From Actinoplanes subtropicus (lineage in GTDB: Bacteria > Actinomycetota > Actinomycetes > Mycobacteriales > Micromonosporaceae), in assembly GCF_000721705.1 (NCBI RefSeq), contig NZ_JOJL01000015.1, positions 1-64,000 of the forward strand: a stretch of 64,000 nt of DNA. Direction: 5' to 3'. The notes beneath the pieces are model-generated. The model worked only from the letters and a program-made list of their open reading frames with translations. It did no database searches and was not told the origin of the DNA. Position numbers and translations under genes: made by a program. Of this stretch, positions 8,930 to 16,345 are shown in pieces. The first letter of the stretch is position 1; each line of letters begins with the position of its first letter.

Positions 8930-9240
8930 TCTCAACCGCAGCCAGCCCAGCCAGCCCGCCCGCAGCCAGCCCGCAGCCCGCCAGCAGCCAGCCCACCAGC
9001 AGCCAGCCCACCAGCAGCCAGCCCGCAGCCCGCAGCCCCCAGCCCACCAGCAGCCAGCCCGCAGCCCGCCAGCAGCCAGCCCGCCAGCCAGCCCGCAGCC
9101 AGCCCGCCCGCAGCCAGCCCGCCAACCCGCAGCCGAGACGCGACCCAGCGCCCCGATCGCAAGCCAGTAACCTGCCCGCTTCCCTCGCGAGCCCGCGACC
9201 AGCACCCGACACAAGCCCGCACCCAGCCTGCGACCCGACT
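8930..9240. repeat. GC-rich tandem repeat array (CAGCCAGCCCGC family)
   Basis: The 589-bp gap between the MFS gene and the TauE gene is dominated by degenerate 11- and 15-bp units built on GCCAGCCCACCAGCA and GCCAGCCCGC, densest at 8930-9140 and decaying to 9240. Several frames stay open through it only because the repeat lacks stop codons. No credible gene, ribosome site or domain is visible in the gap. Confidence 0.8.
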
Positions 9241-9315
9241 CCCGGCCCGTCGACGACTTCGGCGGGCCGGTTCCTTTCCCGGCGCCTTCGATTGTTCTCG
9301 CGCGGTCCGGCTCAC

Positions 9316-9372
9316 GCATCGCACCACGGTCCATAAATCCGCGGCCGATGTTCAGACCGTGGTCCGATGTGC
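9316..9372. repeat. Imperfect inverted repeat containing ACCACGGTC
   Basis: A left arm GCATCGCACCACGGTC (9316-9331) faces a right arm GACCGTGGTCCGATGTGC (9355-9372) across 23 bp. It is related to the perfect palindrome at 55451-55485. It sits between the repeat array and the 3' end of the TauE gene, so it could act as a transcription barrier or a repeat-family element. Confidence 0.6.
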
Positions 9373-9421
9373 CCGGGGCCTGCCTCTGGCAACCTCGACG
9401 GCAGCGGTTCAGAGCCGGAGC

Positions 9422-10171
9422 TCACCGGGCCGCTTGCCACCACAGGTAGGCAGCCAGGCCCAAGGCGGCCACGGCTATCGCCGCGCGGAGGGGGCGTTCG
9501 GGGGTTCGACGAACCAAGGCCGGCCCCAGCCAACTGCCCAGCAGGACGCCGGCGCCCAGGAGGGCGGCTGCGGGCCAGTTGACCGGGGCCACGACGGCAT
9601 AGATGACGGCGGCGGTCAGGTTGGCGGCGCCCAGCGCGATGCTCTTGACCGCGTTGGTGACGGCATGGGCCTCCGTGGCGGCAACCGAGAGGACGGCCAG
9701 CATGAGGACACCTGCGGCGGCGCCGAAATAGCCGCCGTAGATGCCGATCAGGAAGACGGTGCCATGGAGAACGGGAGGTGATGGAGAACGGTGGCCGGCC
9801 CAACGGCGGATCGGGTCACGTAGCAGAAGCAGGGCCGCGCCCAGAGCGATCAGGGCGGGGACGATCAGTTCGAACGCCTTCGACGGGGTAGCGAGCAACA
9901 GGACGGCGCCCGCCAGACCGCCGGCCGCCGCCACCGCGGAGAGGCGGATCAGGCGGCTCCGATGGCCGCGCAGTTCCTGGCGAGCGCCGGCCGCGGTGCC
10001 CGCAGTACTGGAGAGGAGGGCCACGGTGTTGGTGACATTCGCGGCGATCGGAGGGATGCCCACGGCCAGCAGAGCCGGATAGCTGACCAGCGAGGCCAGC
10101 CCGGCCATGGAACCGGTCAGCCCGGCCCCGAACCCGCCGACCGCAAGCATGACGGCGTTGCCTGGCTGCAC
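9422..10171 (-). CDS. TauE/SafE family sulfite/anion exporter
   Basis: A 249-residue membrane protein with about eight hydrophobic segments. The N-terminal GGFGAGLTGSMAGLASLVSY and the internal repeat GIYGGYFGAAAGVLML match the two family signature regions of TauE/SafE anion permeases, which export sulfite, sulfoacetate or related small organosulfur anions. The substrate here is unknown. The first start is GTG at 10171, with an ATG at 10150 as the alternative. Confidence 0.85.
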   Translation of the reverse strand: MQPGNAVMLAVGGFGAGLTGSMAGLASLVSYPALLAVGIPPIAANVTNTVALLSSTAGTAAGARQELRGHRSRLIRLSAVAAAGGLAGAVLLLATPSKAFELIVPALIALGAALLLLRDPIRRWAGHRSPSPPVLHGTVFLIGIYGGYFGAAAGVLMLAVLSVAATEAHAVTNAVKSIALGAANLTAAVIYAVVAPVNWPAAALLGAGVLLGSWLGPALVRRTPERPLRAAIAVAALGLAAYLWWQAAR

Positions 10172-10574
10172 CCGCCCACCCTATCGACGGCGCCCCGACG
10201 ACCCGCCCGCCGCCAACCACCGGTCCACATCTCGAAACGCCGCGACGGCGTCCGCGCGAGCCGCCAGCGTGCAAGCCGGCGCGAACTCGCGGGTGCCTAG
10301 CGGCCGCGATGCGGAGAGCGAGGGCGAAGCTAGGCGGTTGGTGGACGGCGTCAACTGCAGGGCGCGGGGGCACCGCGCCGGAGGACTCGTGGCCGCCGGT
10401 CATCACGTGATTGACAGGGGTGAATCTTCCGGTGGATTTCGACGAAAACAGAAACCCGCCAGAACACTGCGCGCGCCCGCAGCAGTGAGGCTGGAAGCGC
10501 CGCCCTCGAGGTGACGAGGATGCCGACGGCCGGATGCCAGCGCAGGTCCGCAAGCTGCCCACCCGCCGCCACCG
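10172..10574. other. Intergenic region without a gene
   Basis: Nothing convincing is seen in this 403-bp stretch between the TauE gene and the tRNA cluster. It has normal GC content and no credible ribosome site plus reading frame. It may hold the promoter of the TauE gene and the 3' region of the tRNA transcript. Confidence 0.5.
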
Positions 10575-10645
10575 TGCCTGCACCAGGGGTCGAACCTGGG
10601 CCTCCGCCATGTGGGGGCCGCGCTCTTCCGCTGAGCTATGCGGGC
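10575..10645 (-). tRNA. tRNA-Val(CAC)-like, atypical
   Basis: A 71-nt cloverleaf on the minus strand. The acceptor arm GCCCGCA/TGCAGGC has one mismatch, the D arm is GCTC/GAGC, and the T arm is perfect (CCAGG TTCGACC CCTGG). The anticodon stem has one G-G mismatch and the loop CCCACAT places CAC at 34-36. The discriminator is A. Position 33 is C, not the near-universal U. The variable loop is only four bases and CCA is not encoded. It may be functional, or a decaying tRNA gene. Confidence 0.65.
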
Positions 10646-10646
10646 G

Positions 10647-10720
10647 TGCCCGGGGCGCGATTCGAACGCGCACTGTCGCCGTCCTGAGCGGCGTGCCTCT
10701 TCCTGTTGGGCTACCTGGGC
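10647..10720 (-). tRNA. tRNA with Leu(CAG) anticodon but class I shape
   Basis: A 74-nt cloverleaf: acceptor GCCCAGG/CCCGGGC with one A-C mismatch, perfect anticodon stem CGCCG/CGGCG with loop CTCAGGA (anticodon CAG, U33 present), and perfect T stem GCGCG/CGCGC. The variable loop is five bases (ACAGT). Bacterial tRNA-Leu normally has a long variable arm, so this is an unusual body for a Leu anticodon. The D stem has a C-A pair. CCA is not encoded. Confidence 0.65.
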
Positions 10721-10727
10721 GAGGGTA

Positions 10728-10801
10728 AGCCGGAGGCGGGACTCGAACCCGCAGCCTGCCGATTACGAGTCGGCTGCATGTGCCATTCGTGCTGCACCGG
10801 C
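10728..10801 (-). tRNA. tRNA-Thr(CGT)
   Basis: A 74-nt cloverleaf: acceptor GCCGGTG/CTCCGGC with one T-T mismatch, perfect anticodon stem GCCGA/TCGGC with loop CTCGTAA (anticodon CGT, U33 present), five-base variable loop and perfect T arm GCGGG TTCGAGT CCCGC. The discriminator is T and position 8 is C. It would read ACG codons. CCA is not encoded. Confidence 0.72.
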
Positions 10802-10805
10802 GCCG

Positions 10806-10878
10806 TGCCCTCGGCGCGATTTGAACGCGCACTCGCGACGCTCTCGACGTCGTGCCTCTGCCGTTGGGCTACGAGGGC
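10806..10878 (-). tRNA. tRNA with Leu(GAG) anticodon but class I shape
   Basis: A 73-nt cloverleaf with a perfect acceptor (GCCCTCG/CGAGGGC), a perfect anticodon stem CGACG/CGTCG with loop TCGAGAG (anticodon GAG by position) and a perfect T stem GCGCG/CGCGC. Position 33 is C. The five-base variable loop is of class I, not the long arm of normal tRNA-Leu. It is the first tRNA in transcription order. Confidence 0.65.
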
Positions 10879-10880
10879 AT

Positions 10881-10936
10881 GGGTAAAGAAAATACGATGG
10901 CAGGGGTAAAGAAAAGAGGGGCAGGGGTAAAGAAAA
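10881..10936 (-). repeat. Three direct repeats in the tRNA leader
   Basis: GGGTAAAGAAAA (plus strand; TTTTCTTTACCC in the transcript direction) occurs at 10881-10892, 10904-10915 and 10925-10936, spaced 23 and 21 bp. The third copy overlaps the T tract of the terminator hairpin. Possible roles are RNA processing or repeated termination; neither is shown. Confidence 0.7.
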
Positions 10937-10962
10937 ACCGCCGGTCCCGGGTGGGAGGGCGG
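10931..10962 (-). terminator. Intrinsic terminator upstream of the tRNA cluster
   Basis: On the minus strand an outer stem CCGCC/GGCGG and an inner stem TCCC/GGGA with a four-base loop are followed directly by TTTTTC. It lies between the 15-codon ORF and the first tRNA, so it would end transcripts reading from the short ORF or attenuate read-through into the tRNAs. Confidence 0.6.
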
Positions 10963-10984
10963 CGCGCTTTGCCAGTTTTCTGGA

Positions 10985-11032
10985 CTAGCAGCTCCACCGA
11001 TCGAGCAGATGCAGAGCCGTAAGCGTGGTCAT
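10985..11032 (-). CDS. Possible 15-residue leader peptide
   Basis: An ATG seven bases after AGGAGA opens a 15-codon frame, MTTLTALHLLDRWSC, ending in TAG. Three Thr and four Leu residues make up nearly half of it, and the codons used (ACG twice, CTG twice, CTT, CTC) are mostly those read by the downstream Thr(CGT), Leu(CAG) and Leu(GAG) tRNAs. A terminator follows 23 bp later. This layout suggests an attenuation leader. Its short length makes chance a serious alternative. Confidence 0.4.
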   Translation of the reverse strand: MTTLTALHLLDRWSC

Positions 11033-11318
11033 CGTGATCTCTCCTGCTCCCAGTGAATCGGTGGTGATTTCCAAGATACGGGCCGGTCCGGCGGCCAGCA
11101 ACGGATTAATGGACGAGAGCCGCTCAGCCCGGCGGTCGCGCCGCGGGCGCGACGGTGCAACCGGCTCGCGCTGCGCGGCGGGGGCGGGCGGTCGTGCGGT
11201 TGGGTACGGCCCTCGCCTCGTACGGGCAAAAGCTTTTGAAAGGACCGATGAGAATGGGCGGGCCGCGTCGTACACCCTCCGGAGCGCGCCACCGTGGCGT
11301 GCGAACGAGGAGATCGGG
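11033..11318. other. Intergenic region with a 12-bp palindrome
   Basis: No gene is visible in this 286-bp divergent gap. It includes CAAAAGCTTTTG, a perfect 12-bp palindrome at 11227-11238, which could be an operator. The plus-strand frame is open through the gap but has no ribosome site until the start at 11319. Confidence 0.4.
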
Positions 11319-11969
11319 ATGGACGAGGGTACGCTGCGGGACGCCGTCGTGGCGGAGCGCAGGGAACTGGCCGCGATGCTCGCCGAGCTGACGCCGGAGC
11401 AATGGGGCGCGCCGTCGTTGTGCACCGGGTGGCGGGTGCGGGAAGTGCTGGCGCACATGACGATGCCGTTCCGGATGTCGGCCGCGCAATTCGGGCTGGA
11501 GATGGCCAAGGCGCGCGGGAATTTCGACCGGATGGCGGATCGGATGGCCCGGCGGGACACCGCGCGGCTGAGCGACACCGAACTGCTGAAGAGTCTCGCC
11601 GACAATGTCGAGCATCCCTGGCGGCCGCCGGGCGGCGGAACGGGCGGAGCGCTCTCCCACGACGTCATTCACGGGCTGGACATCTCGGTGGCGCTCGGGC
11701 TGGAAAGGCGACCACCGGTGCAGCGGATCGGGCTGATTCTGGGGTCGATGCGGGACAAGAACGTGCGCTATTTCGGGACGGATCTGTCCGGCGTACGGCT
11801 CGAGGCGACCGATCTGGATTGGAGCCTCGGCGACGGTGCGCCGCTGCGCGGGAGCGCCCAGGATCTGCTGCTGGTGATCTGCGGGCGGCGCATTCCCCAG
11901 CATCTGTTGACCGGTACGCCGGCGTCGCGATACGCGGGCCGAGATGCGGGAGGTGGCCACTTCTCCTAG
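11319..11969 (+). CDS. Maleylpyruvate isomerase-family (DinB-like) mycothiol-dependent enzyme
   Basis: A 216-residue protein of the DinB-like four-helix-bundle family. The early sequence ELAAMLAELTPEQWGAPSLC, then GWRVREVLAHM, is the classic family opening, with a metal-ligand His in LAHM, and HDVIHGLDISVAL near residue 120 carries the other likely His ligands. Members use mycothiol or similar thiols in detoxification or isomerisation. The ATG at 11319 is chosen because GAGGAG lies seven bases upstream. The substrate is unknown. Confidence 0.82.
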   Translation: MDEGTLRDAVVAERRELAAMLAELTPEQWGAPSLCTGWRVREVLAHMTMPFRMSAAQFGLEMAKARGNFDRMADRMARRDTARLSDTELLKSLADNVEHPWRPPGGGTGGALSHDVIHGLDISVALGLERRPPVQRIGLILGSMRDKNVRYFGTDLSGVRLEATDLDWSLGDGAPLRGSAQDLLLVICGRRIPQHLLTGTPASRYAGRDAGGGHFS

Positions 11970-12037
11970 CGTCGAGGAGGTGCCCGACCAGAAGCCCACC
12001 GGCCGCGCGCCCCAGCCACCCCGGGGACGCGCGTCCG

Positions 12038-12459
12038 TGGGGCGCGCGGTCGCGCTACCGGTGGAGCTACGGCACCATGCAGGCCCTGTGGAAGCACCGC
12101 CACGGCCACTTCGGCCGGACCAGGATCACCTTCATCGCCCTCTTCAGCGTGCTGCTCCCGCTGCTCGCCCCGCTGATCGACCTGATGCCGTCTACGGCCT
12201 GTTCTTCCTGGACCGGCAGATCACGATCGTCGGCTGGCTGGCGATGCTGCTCGTGCAGACGGTCACCGCGATCCTCGCCTTCCGCCTGGACCGGGAGAGC
12301 CTGCGCCCGCTCTGGACCCTCCCCCCGCAGCAGGTCGTCTACCGCCAGGTGATGTACGCCGTGCTGCTCGCCTCCGCCCTCGCCGCGCTGACCGGCCGCA
12401 GGCTGGGCTGGCAGAAGATACGCCGGACCGGAGATTTCAGGGCCGCACCGATTGGGTAG
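12038..12459 (+). pseudogene. Remnant of a glycosyltransferase 2 / polysaccharide deacetylase C-terminus
   Basis: One frame encodes RYRWSYGTMQALWKHRHGHF and then ALFSVLLPLLAPLIDLM. After about 12190 the match continues in the next frame as VYGLFFLDRQITIVGWLAML, then LPPQQVVYRQVMYAVLLASA and a GWQKIRRTG end. This order is the C-terminal membrane part of GT2 synthases, often fused to a deacetylase. The catalytic N-terminus is missing and the frame is broken, so it is a truncated, frameshifted remnant. It ends ten bases before the kinase gene, whose promoter may lie inside it. Confidence 0.7.
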
Positions 12460-12469
12460 AGACCACCGT

Positions 12470-13846
12470 ATGCCCCTCCCTGGACAGGTTCTCGGTGATC
12501 GATATCGGCTGGACGACCGGATCGCAGCCGGCGGCATGGGCGAGGTCTGGCGGGCCACCGACACGGTGCTCGGCCGGGACGTCGCCGTGAAGACGCTGCA
12601 CGCCGGGCGGGCCGAGGACCCGGGCTTCCAGACCCGGTTCCGGCACGAGGCGCGCACGATGGCGGTGCTGCATCATCCGGGCGTCGCCGACGTGTACGAC
12701 TACGGGCAGAGCGGGCCGGACGCATACATCGTGATGGCCCGCGTCGAGGGCCAGCCGCTGAACGAGCGGATCGCCGAGCGCGGCCGGCTGACCCCGGACG
12801 AGACGATGTCGATCGTGGCGCAGGCCGGGCGGGCGCTCGAGGCCGCGCACCAGGCCGGCATCGTGCACCGGGACGTCAAGCCGGGCAACCTGATCATCAA
12901 GCCGGACGGGACCGTGGTGCTGGTCGACTTCGGGGTGGCGCGCTCGGCCGAGTCGGCCGCGCTGACCGGGGCGAAGGAGGTCGTGGGCACGGCGCTGTAC
13001 ATCGCACCGGAGCAGGTCTCGAAGGACAAGACCGGGCCTTCGGCTGATGTGTACGCGCTGGGCTGCGTCGCCTATCACTGCCTGACCGGCCACCCCCCGT
13101 TCATGGCGGACAGCCCGATCGCGGTCGCCATGCAGCACCTGAGGGAGGAGCCGCCCCCGCTGCCGGGGGACGTGCCGGCACCGGTGCGGGCCGTGGTGGA
13201 GACGGCGATGGCGAAGGACCCGGCCCACCGCTTCTCGTCGGCGGCGGCGATGGCGGACGCCGCGGAGCTGGCCTCGGCGGGCCCGGCCACGACGGCGATC
13301 CTGGCGGCCACCGCGACGACCCGGCCCGCCTACCCGGCGGGCGCGGCAGGCGCAGGCGTGGGCGGCTCCGGCACGGCCATCCTCCCGGTAGTTACCCCGT
13401 CAGGCGATATGCCGGAAAAATCGGGCGGGGCGAAGGGCATGCGCACCCTCCTGCTCACCGCCGCCGCCCTCCTCGTACTGGGCACGGTCGCCACCGTGCT
13501 CGCCCTGGCCAATCCCGGCCTCCTCCCCGGATCGAAGACCCCGCCGGCGCCCAGCACGAGCGTTGCCCCGTCCGCCCCGGCCGGCGCCGTACAGCCGACG
13601 AAGAAGAAGACCACCAGGCCGACCCAGCAGAACGCCACGACGGCCGGCAACAACGGCGGCGCGACCGGTACCCCCACCCCGAGCCGCCAGCCGACCACGA
13701 AGACCACCACCCCGGCACAGACCAAGCCGACGACCCCGGCCACCACCGCGCCGGAGCAGACCACCGCCACCACGAGCGCCGCGGCGAACGGCGGCGGTGG
13801 TGGCGGCGACGGCGACAGCCAGGGCGGCCAAGGCGGCCAGGGCTAA
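12470..13846 (+). CDS. Membrane Ser/Thr protein kinase
   Basis: A 458-residue Hanks-type kinase. It has the glycine loop GGMGEVW, the VAVKTL lysine, HRDVKPGNLI and VDFGVAR, all intact, in a domain spanning about residues 10-265. One membrane segment (LLLTAAALLVLGTVATVLAL) follows at about 330-350. The outside part is a Thr/Pro/Ser-rich linker ending in a Gly-rich tail, without PASTA or other sensor domains. This layout is typical of actinobacterial kinases that sense the envelope. The ATG at 12470 puts the start next to the conserved kinase N-terminus. Confidence 0.92.
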   Translation: MPLPGQVLGDRYRLDDRIAAGGMGEVWRATDTVLGRDVAVKTLHAGRAEDPGFQTRFRHEARTMAVLHHPGVADVYDYGQSGPDAYIVMARVEGQPLNERIAERGRLTPDETMSIVAQAGRALEAAHQAGIVHRDVKPGNLIIKPDGTVVLVDFGVARSAESAALTGAKEVVGTALYIAPEQVSKDKTGPSADVYALGCVAYHCLTGHPPFMADSPIAVAMQHLREEPPPLPGDVPAPVRAVVETAMAKDPAHRFSSAAAMADAAELASAGPATTAILAATATTRPAYPAGAAGAGVGGSGTAILPVVTPSGDMPEKSGGAKGMRTLLLTAAALLVLGTVATVLALANPGLLPGSKTPPAPSTSVAPSAPAGAVQPTKKKTTRPTQQNATTAGNNGGATGTPTPSRQPTTKTTTPAQTKPTTPATTAPEQTTATTSAAANGGGGGGDGDSQGGQGGQG

Positions 13847-13867
13847 AGGCCGATAGAGACCGGAAAA

Positions 13868-15703
13868 TCAGCCGATGTGGATCCAGATGTCGTCCACGCT
13901 CCCGTGGAACTGGTCGTTGTCGGCGCCCACACCCTTACCGCCCACACTGAACGGCAGCGACGACGAGACCGCCAGATCGGCCGGCACCGCGACATTCGCC
14001 TGCACCTGACCGTCGACCAGGATCGCCAGCGTCGGCCCGGTCCGCCGGCACTCCACCGAGTGCCACGACCCGTCCGCGATCGACTGCCGGCTCCGCGCCA
14101 GGTGCAGCCCCTTCTCATTCGCCCCGCTCATCCCGCAGCTGGGCTTGCCGGACACCCCGTCCACCTGCAACTTGTACTGCCCGCCCTTGGTCGAGTACCC
14201 CTTCTGCAGCACGTTCTCACCGCTCGACGTCTCGGCCGCGGCGAGGAGCACGTTCGCCCCGTACCGCAACGGTTTGGTTCCGGGGTTGAGGTCCGGGGTG
14301 TCCGCCGCCTGCAACACCAGCCGCGCGCAGCCGGCCCCGGTGCACTTGGGCGGGAAGGTCAGCGCCTGCCCGGTCGCGTGCGGCGTCAGCGTGATCTTGC
14401 CGCCGTTGCGCATCACCGCGCGCAGCAGGTGCCCGTGCCCCGAGCCGTCGTCGAAGGTGCCGTCCGCGATCGTCGTGTCGAAGTTGTACGACGCCACGTA
14501 GTCGCCGGCCACCGTGTCCTTCTCCGGCAGCGTGCTGGGCCCGTCGAACTGCGCGTACCGCTTGCGGCTCAGCCCGCCGACGACGGTGAAGTCACCGACC
14601 GCGCTGACCGCGTCCAGGGCCGGGCTGACCGCCAGCGCCCGGGTGCCGGCCACCCCGTTGGCCTGCGGCGACCAGTCGAGCAGGTTGCCCTGGTTGTCGA
14701 CCGCGGCGAGCTTGCCGCGCGGCACCGAGCCGTCCGTGCAGACGCCCTTGATCCCGTTGTTCGACGTGGTGCACGCCTTGTCGAAGTGCCCGCCGACGTA
14801 GGTGGTGCCGTCCAGCTCCGCGATCGCCTGCGCGTCGCCGTCGAAGACCCGGGTCCAGCGGGTGGCGCCGGCCTTCGTGTAGGCGACGGCCCGCCCGCCG
14901 AGGCCGCCGAGGGCGGCGTAAACCCCGGAGTCGTCCGCGGCCAGCGCGAACACCTGCGACACCGGCTTGGGCAGAAAACCCTTGTCGGGTACGCCGGAGG
15001 CCGGGTCGACCGCGCTCAGCCGCAGCGTCGAGCTCACCCCGTTGATCTTGTGGAAGCGCCCGCCGACGTACACCCGGTCGCCGCTGAACGCCAGCGCGTT
15101 GACCGTGTCGTCCGCGGTCGGCGCCCACGCGGTATCGAGCGCGCCGGTGGCCAGCGAGAACGCCGCCAGGTTCGAGCGCGGCGTGCCGTCGACCGAGGTG
15201 ATCCGGCCGGCCAGGTAGAGGCGGCCGGCGCCGGTGACGATCGCGTCGGGCTGGCCGAGGACGGTGTGCCGCATCGGGGTGGCCTGGCCGCTGGTCGCGT
15301 CGATGCCGGCCAGCGCGTCCCGGGTGTCCCCGTTGATCGTCTTGAAATCTCCGGCCGCGTAGACCGTGCCGCCGTCCACGGCGAGCGCCCGCACGTTCGC
15401 GTCGGCGTTCGGGGCCCAGGGCAGCAGCGCGCCGGTCTTCGCGTCGAAGGCGGCCAGCCGGGACCGCGCGACGTTCTTGCCCCCGTCGTTGGCGCTGGTG
15501 AAGTTGCCGCCGACGTAGACGGCGCCGCCGCGGTACGCGACCGCGTAGATCGGGCCGTTGAACGACGGCGAGGTGACCGGGTGGGGCGAGACCACCTCGG
15601 CGAGGGCCACGCCGCCGGCCGCGACCAACACGGTGGAGATGCCGACCATCAGCCCTCGGCGTACGACGGCTCGCCGACTGTCCAGTTTACCGCTTATTGG
15701 CAT
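13868..15703 (-). CDS. Secreted beta-propeller (delta-60-like repeat) and LamG-like protein
   Basis: A 611-residue secreted or anchored protein. The basic N-terminus (RRAVVRRG) and a hydrophobic stretch form a signal peptide or anchor. About residues 40-380 repeat a propeller blade pattern such as VYVGGNFTS, VYAAGDFKTINGD and VYVGGRFHKINGV, like DUF5122 delta-60 propellers. The last 200 residues look like a LamG/concanavalin domain with cysteine pairs. It is probably a surface binding protein; the ligand is unknown. I start at ATG 15703 (MPISGKLDSRR); a GTG nine bases upstream is possible. It is divergent from a lipoprotein gene. Confidence 0.8.
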   Translation of the reverse strand: MPISGKLDSRRAVVRRGLMVGISTVLVAAGGVALAEVVSPHPVTSPSFNGPIYAVAYRGGAVYVGGNFTSANDGGKNVARSRLAAFDAKTGALLPWAPNADANVRALAVDGGTVYAAGDFKTINGDTRDALAGIDATSGQATPMRHTVLGQPDAIVTGAGRLYLAGRITSVDGTPRSNLAAFSLATGALDTAWAPTADDTVNALAFSGDRVYVGGRFHKINGVSSTLRLSAVDPASGVPDKGFLPKPVSQVFALAADDSGVYAALGGLGGRAVAYTKAGATRWTRVFDGDAQAIAELDGTTYVGGHFDKACTTSNNGIKGVCTDGSVPRGKLAAVDNQGNLLDWSPQANGVAGTRALAVSPALDAVSAVGDFTVVGGLSRKRYAQFDGPSTLPEKDTVAGDYVASYNFDTTIADGTFDDGSGHGHLLRAVMRNGGKITLTPHATGQALTFPPKCTGAGCARLVLQAADTPDLNPGTKPLRYGANVLLAAAETSSGENVLQKGYSTKGGQYKLQVDGVSGKPSCGMSGANEKGLHLARSRQSIADGSWHSVECRRTGPTLAILVDGQVQANVAVPADLAVSSSLPFSVGGKGVGADNDQFHGSVDDIWIHIG

Positions 15704-15878
15704 GTTGAGCACATTGCACGTCAACGCCGGCAAAGCCGGGAAAGATGTGTCGCCGAACGGGTGGCAAATCCGACCGAACGTGCTAACTCGGGCAATTGCA
15801 TCGGGGAGGTTCAATATCACGAGCGCGGGGAAACTATGCTTGCCCGACGCGTACGCCGGAAGCAGAGGGAGAAACGCC

Positions 15879-16322
15879 GTGCCGCAAAGCCGCCTCGCCG
15901 CCCTGCCCCTCGCCCTGCTGGCGACGGCGGCGCTCGCCGCCGGCTGTGCGATCGAGATCTCGCCGGGGTCGAACATTCCGGTGCCGTTCAGCGTGGCGCC
16001 GACCCCGTCCGCCTCGGCCGGCGTGCCGAAATACGTGTGCACGGCGGCCTACAAGATCCTCACCGACGGCGCGGTGCAGCTGGCCGAGGGGCTGACCGCC
16101 TCCGGCGACCGGCAGCGCCAGCGGCTGCACGACTCGCTCACCGACATGGCCACCAAGCTCAACAAGGAGGCGGCCGGCACCAGCGACGCGCCGCTGCGCG
16201 AGGCGCTCAACGACGTGGCGACCGACCTGACCACCGGCGCGCAGCAGGCCGATCCGAAGGCGTATGTGAACGGCGGTTTCCAGACGGTCGGCCAGAAACT
16301 GGACCCCACCTGCAAGTTCTGA
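15879..16322 (+). CDS. Small lipoprotein, function unknown
   Basis: A 147-residue protein with a lipoprotein signal peptide: a basic start, a hydrophobic core and the lipobox LAAGC near residue 25. The mature part is helical with two further cysteines (VCTAA and the terminal PTCKF), which could form a disulfide. No family is recognised. The GTG at 15879 has AGAGGGAGAA a few bases upstream. Its stop codon lies in a 14-bp sequence that is duplicated right after it (16314-16344). Confidence 0.7.
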   Translation: MPQSRLAALPLALLATAALAAGCAIEISPGSNIPVPFSVAPTPSASAGVPKYVCTAAYKILTDGAVQLAEGLTASGDRQRQRLHDSLTDMATKLNKEAAGTSDAPLREALNDVATDLTTGAQQADPKAYVNGGFQTVGQKLDPTCKF

Positions 16323-16344
16323 GCGTGGCCAAGTTCTGAGCGTG
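16314..16344. repeat. 14-bp direct duplication over a stop codon
   Basis: AAGTTCTGAGCGTG at 16314-16327 is repeated exactly at 16331-16344, a 17-bp period. The first copy contains the last codons and stop of the lipoprotein gene; the second ends just before the stop of the convergent gluconate permease gene. Confidence 0.85.
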
Positions 16345-16345
16345 A

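Noticed and set aside
8930..9140. CRISPR array
   Set aside because: Repeats are short, touching and degenerate, with no unique spacers of constant length and no cas genes in the window. The same applies to the other arrays.
8718..9336. Long overlapping open frames over 8718-9336 on both strands
   Set aside because: They run through the GC-rich repeat array, encode only Trp/Gly/Ala or Pro/Ser/Gln repeats, and have no ribosome site or domain.
10985..11668. A 227-residue minus-strand protein ending in the 15-residue leader
   Set aside because: Most of it is antisense to the DinB-like gene; only the last 15 codons have a ribosome site.
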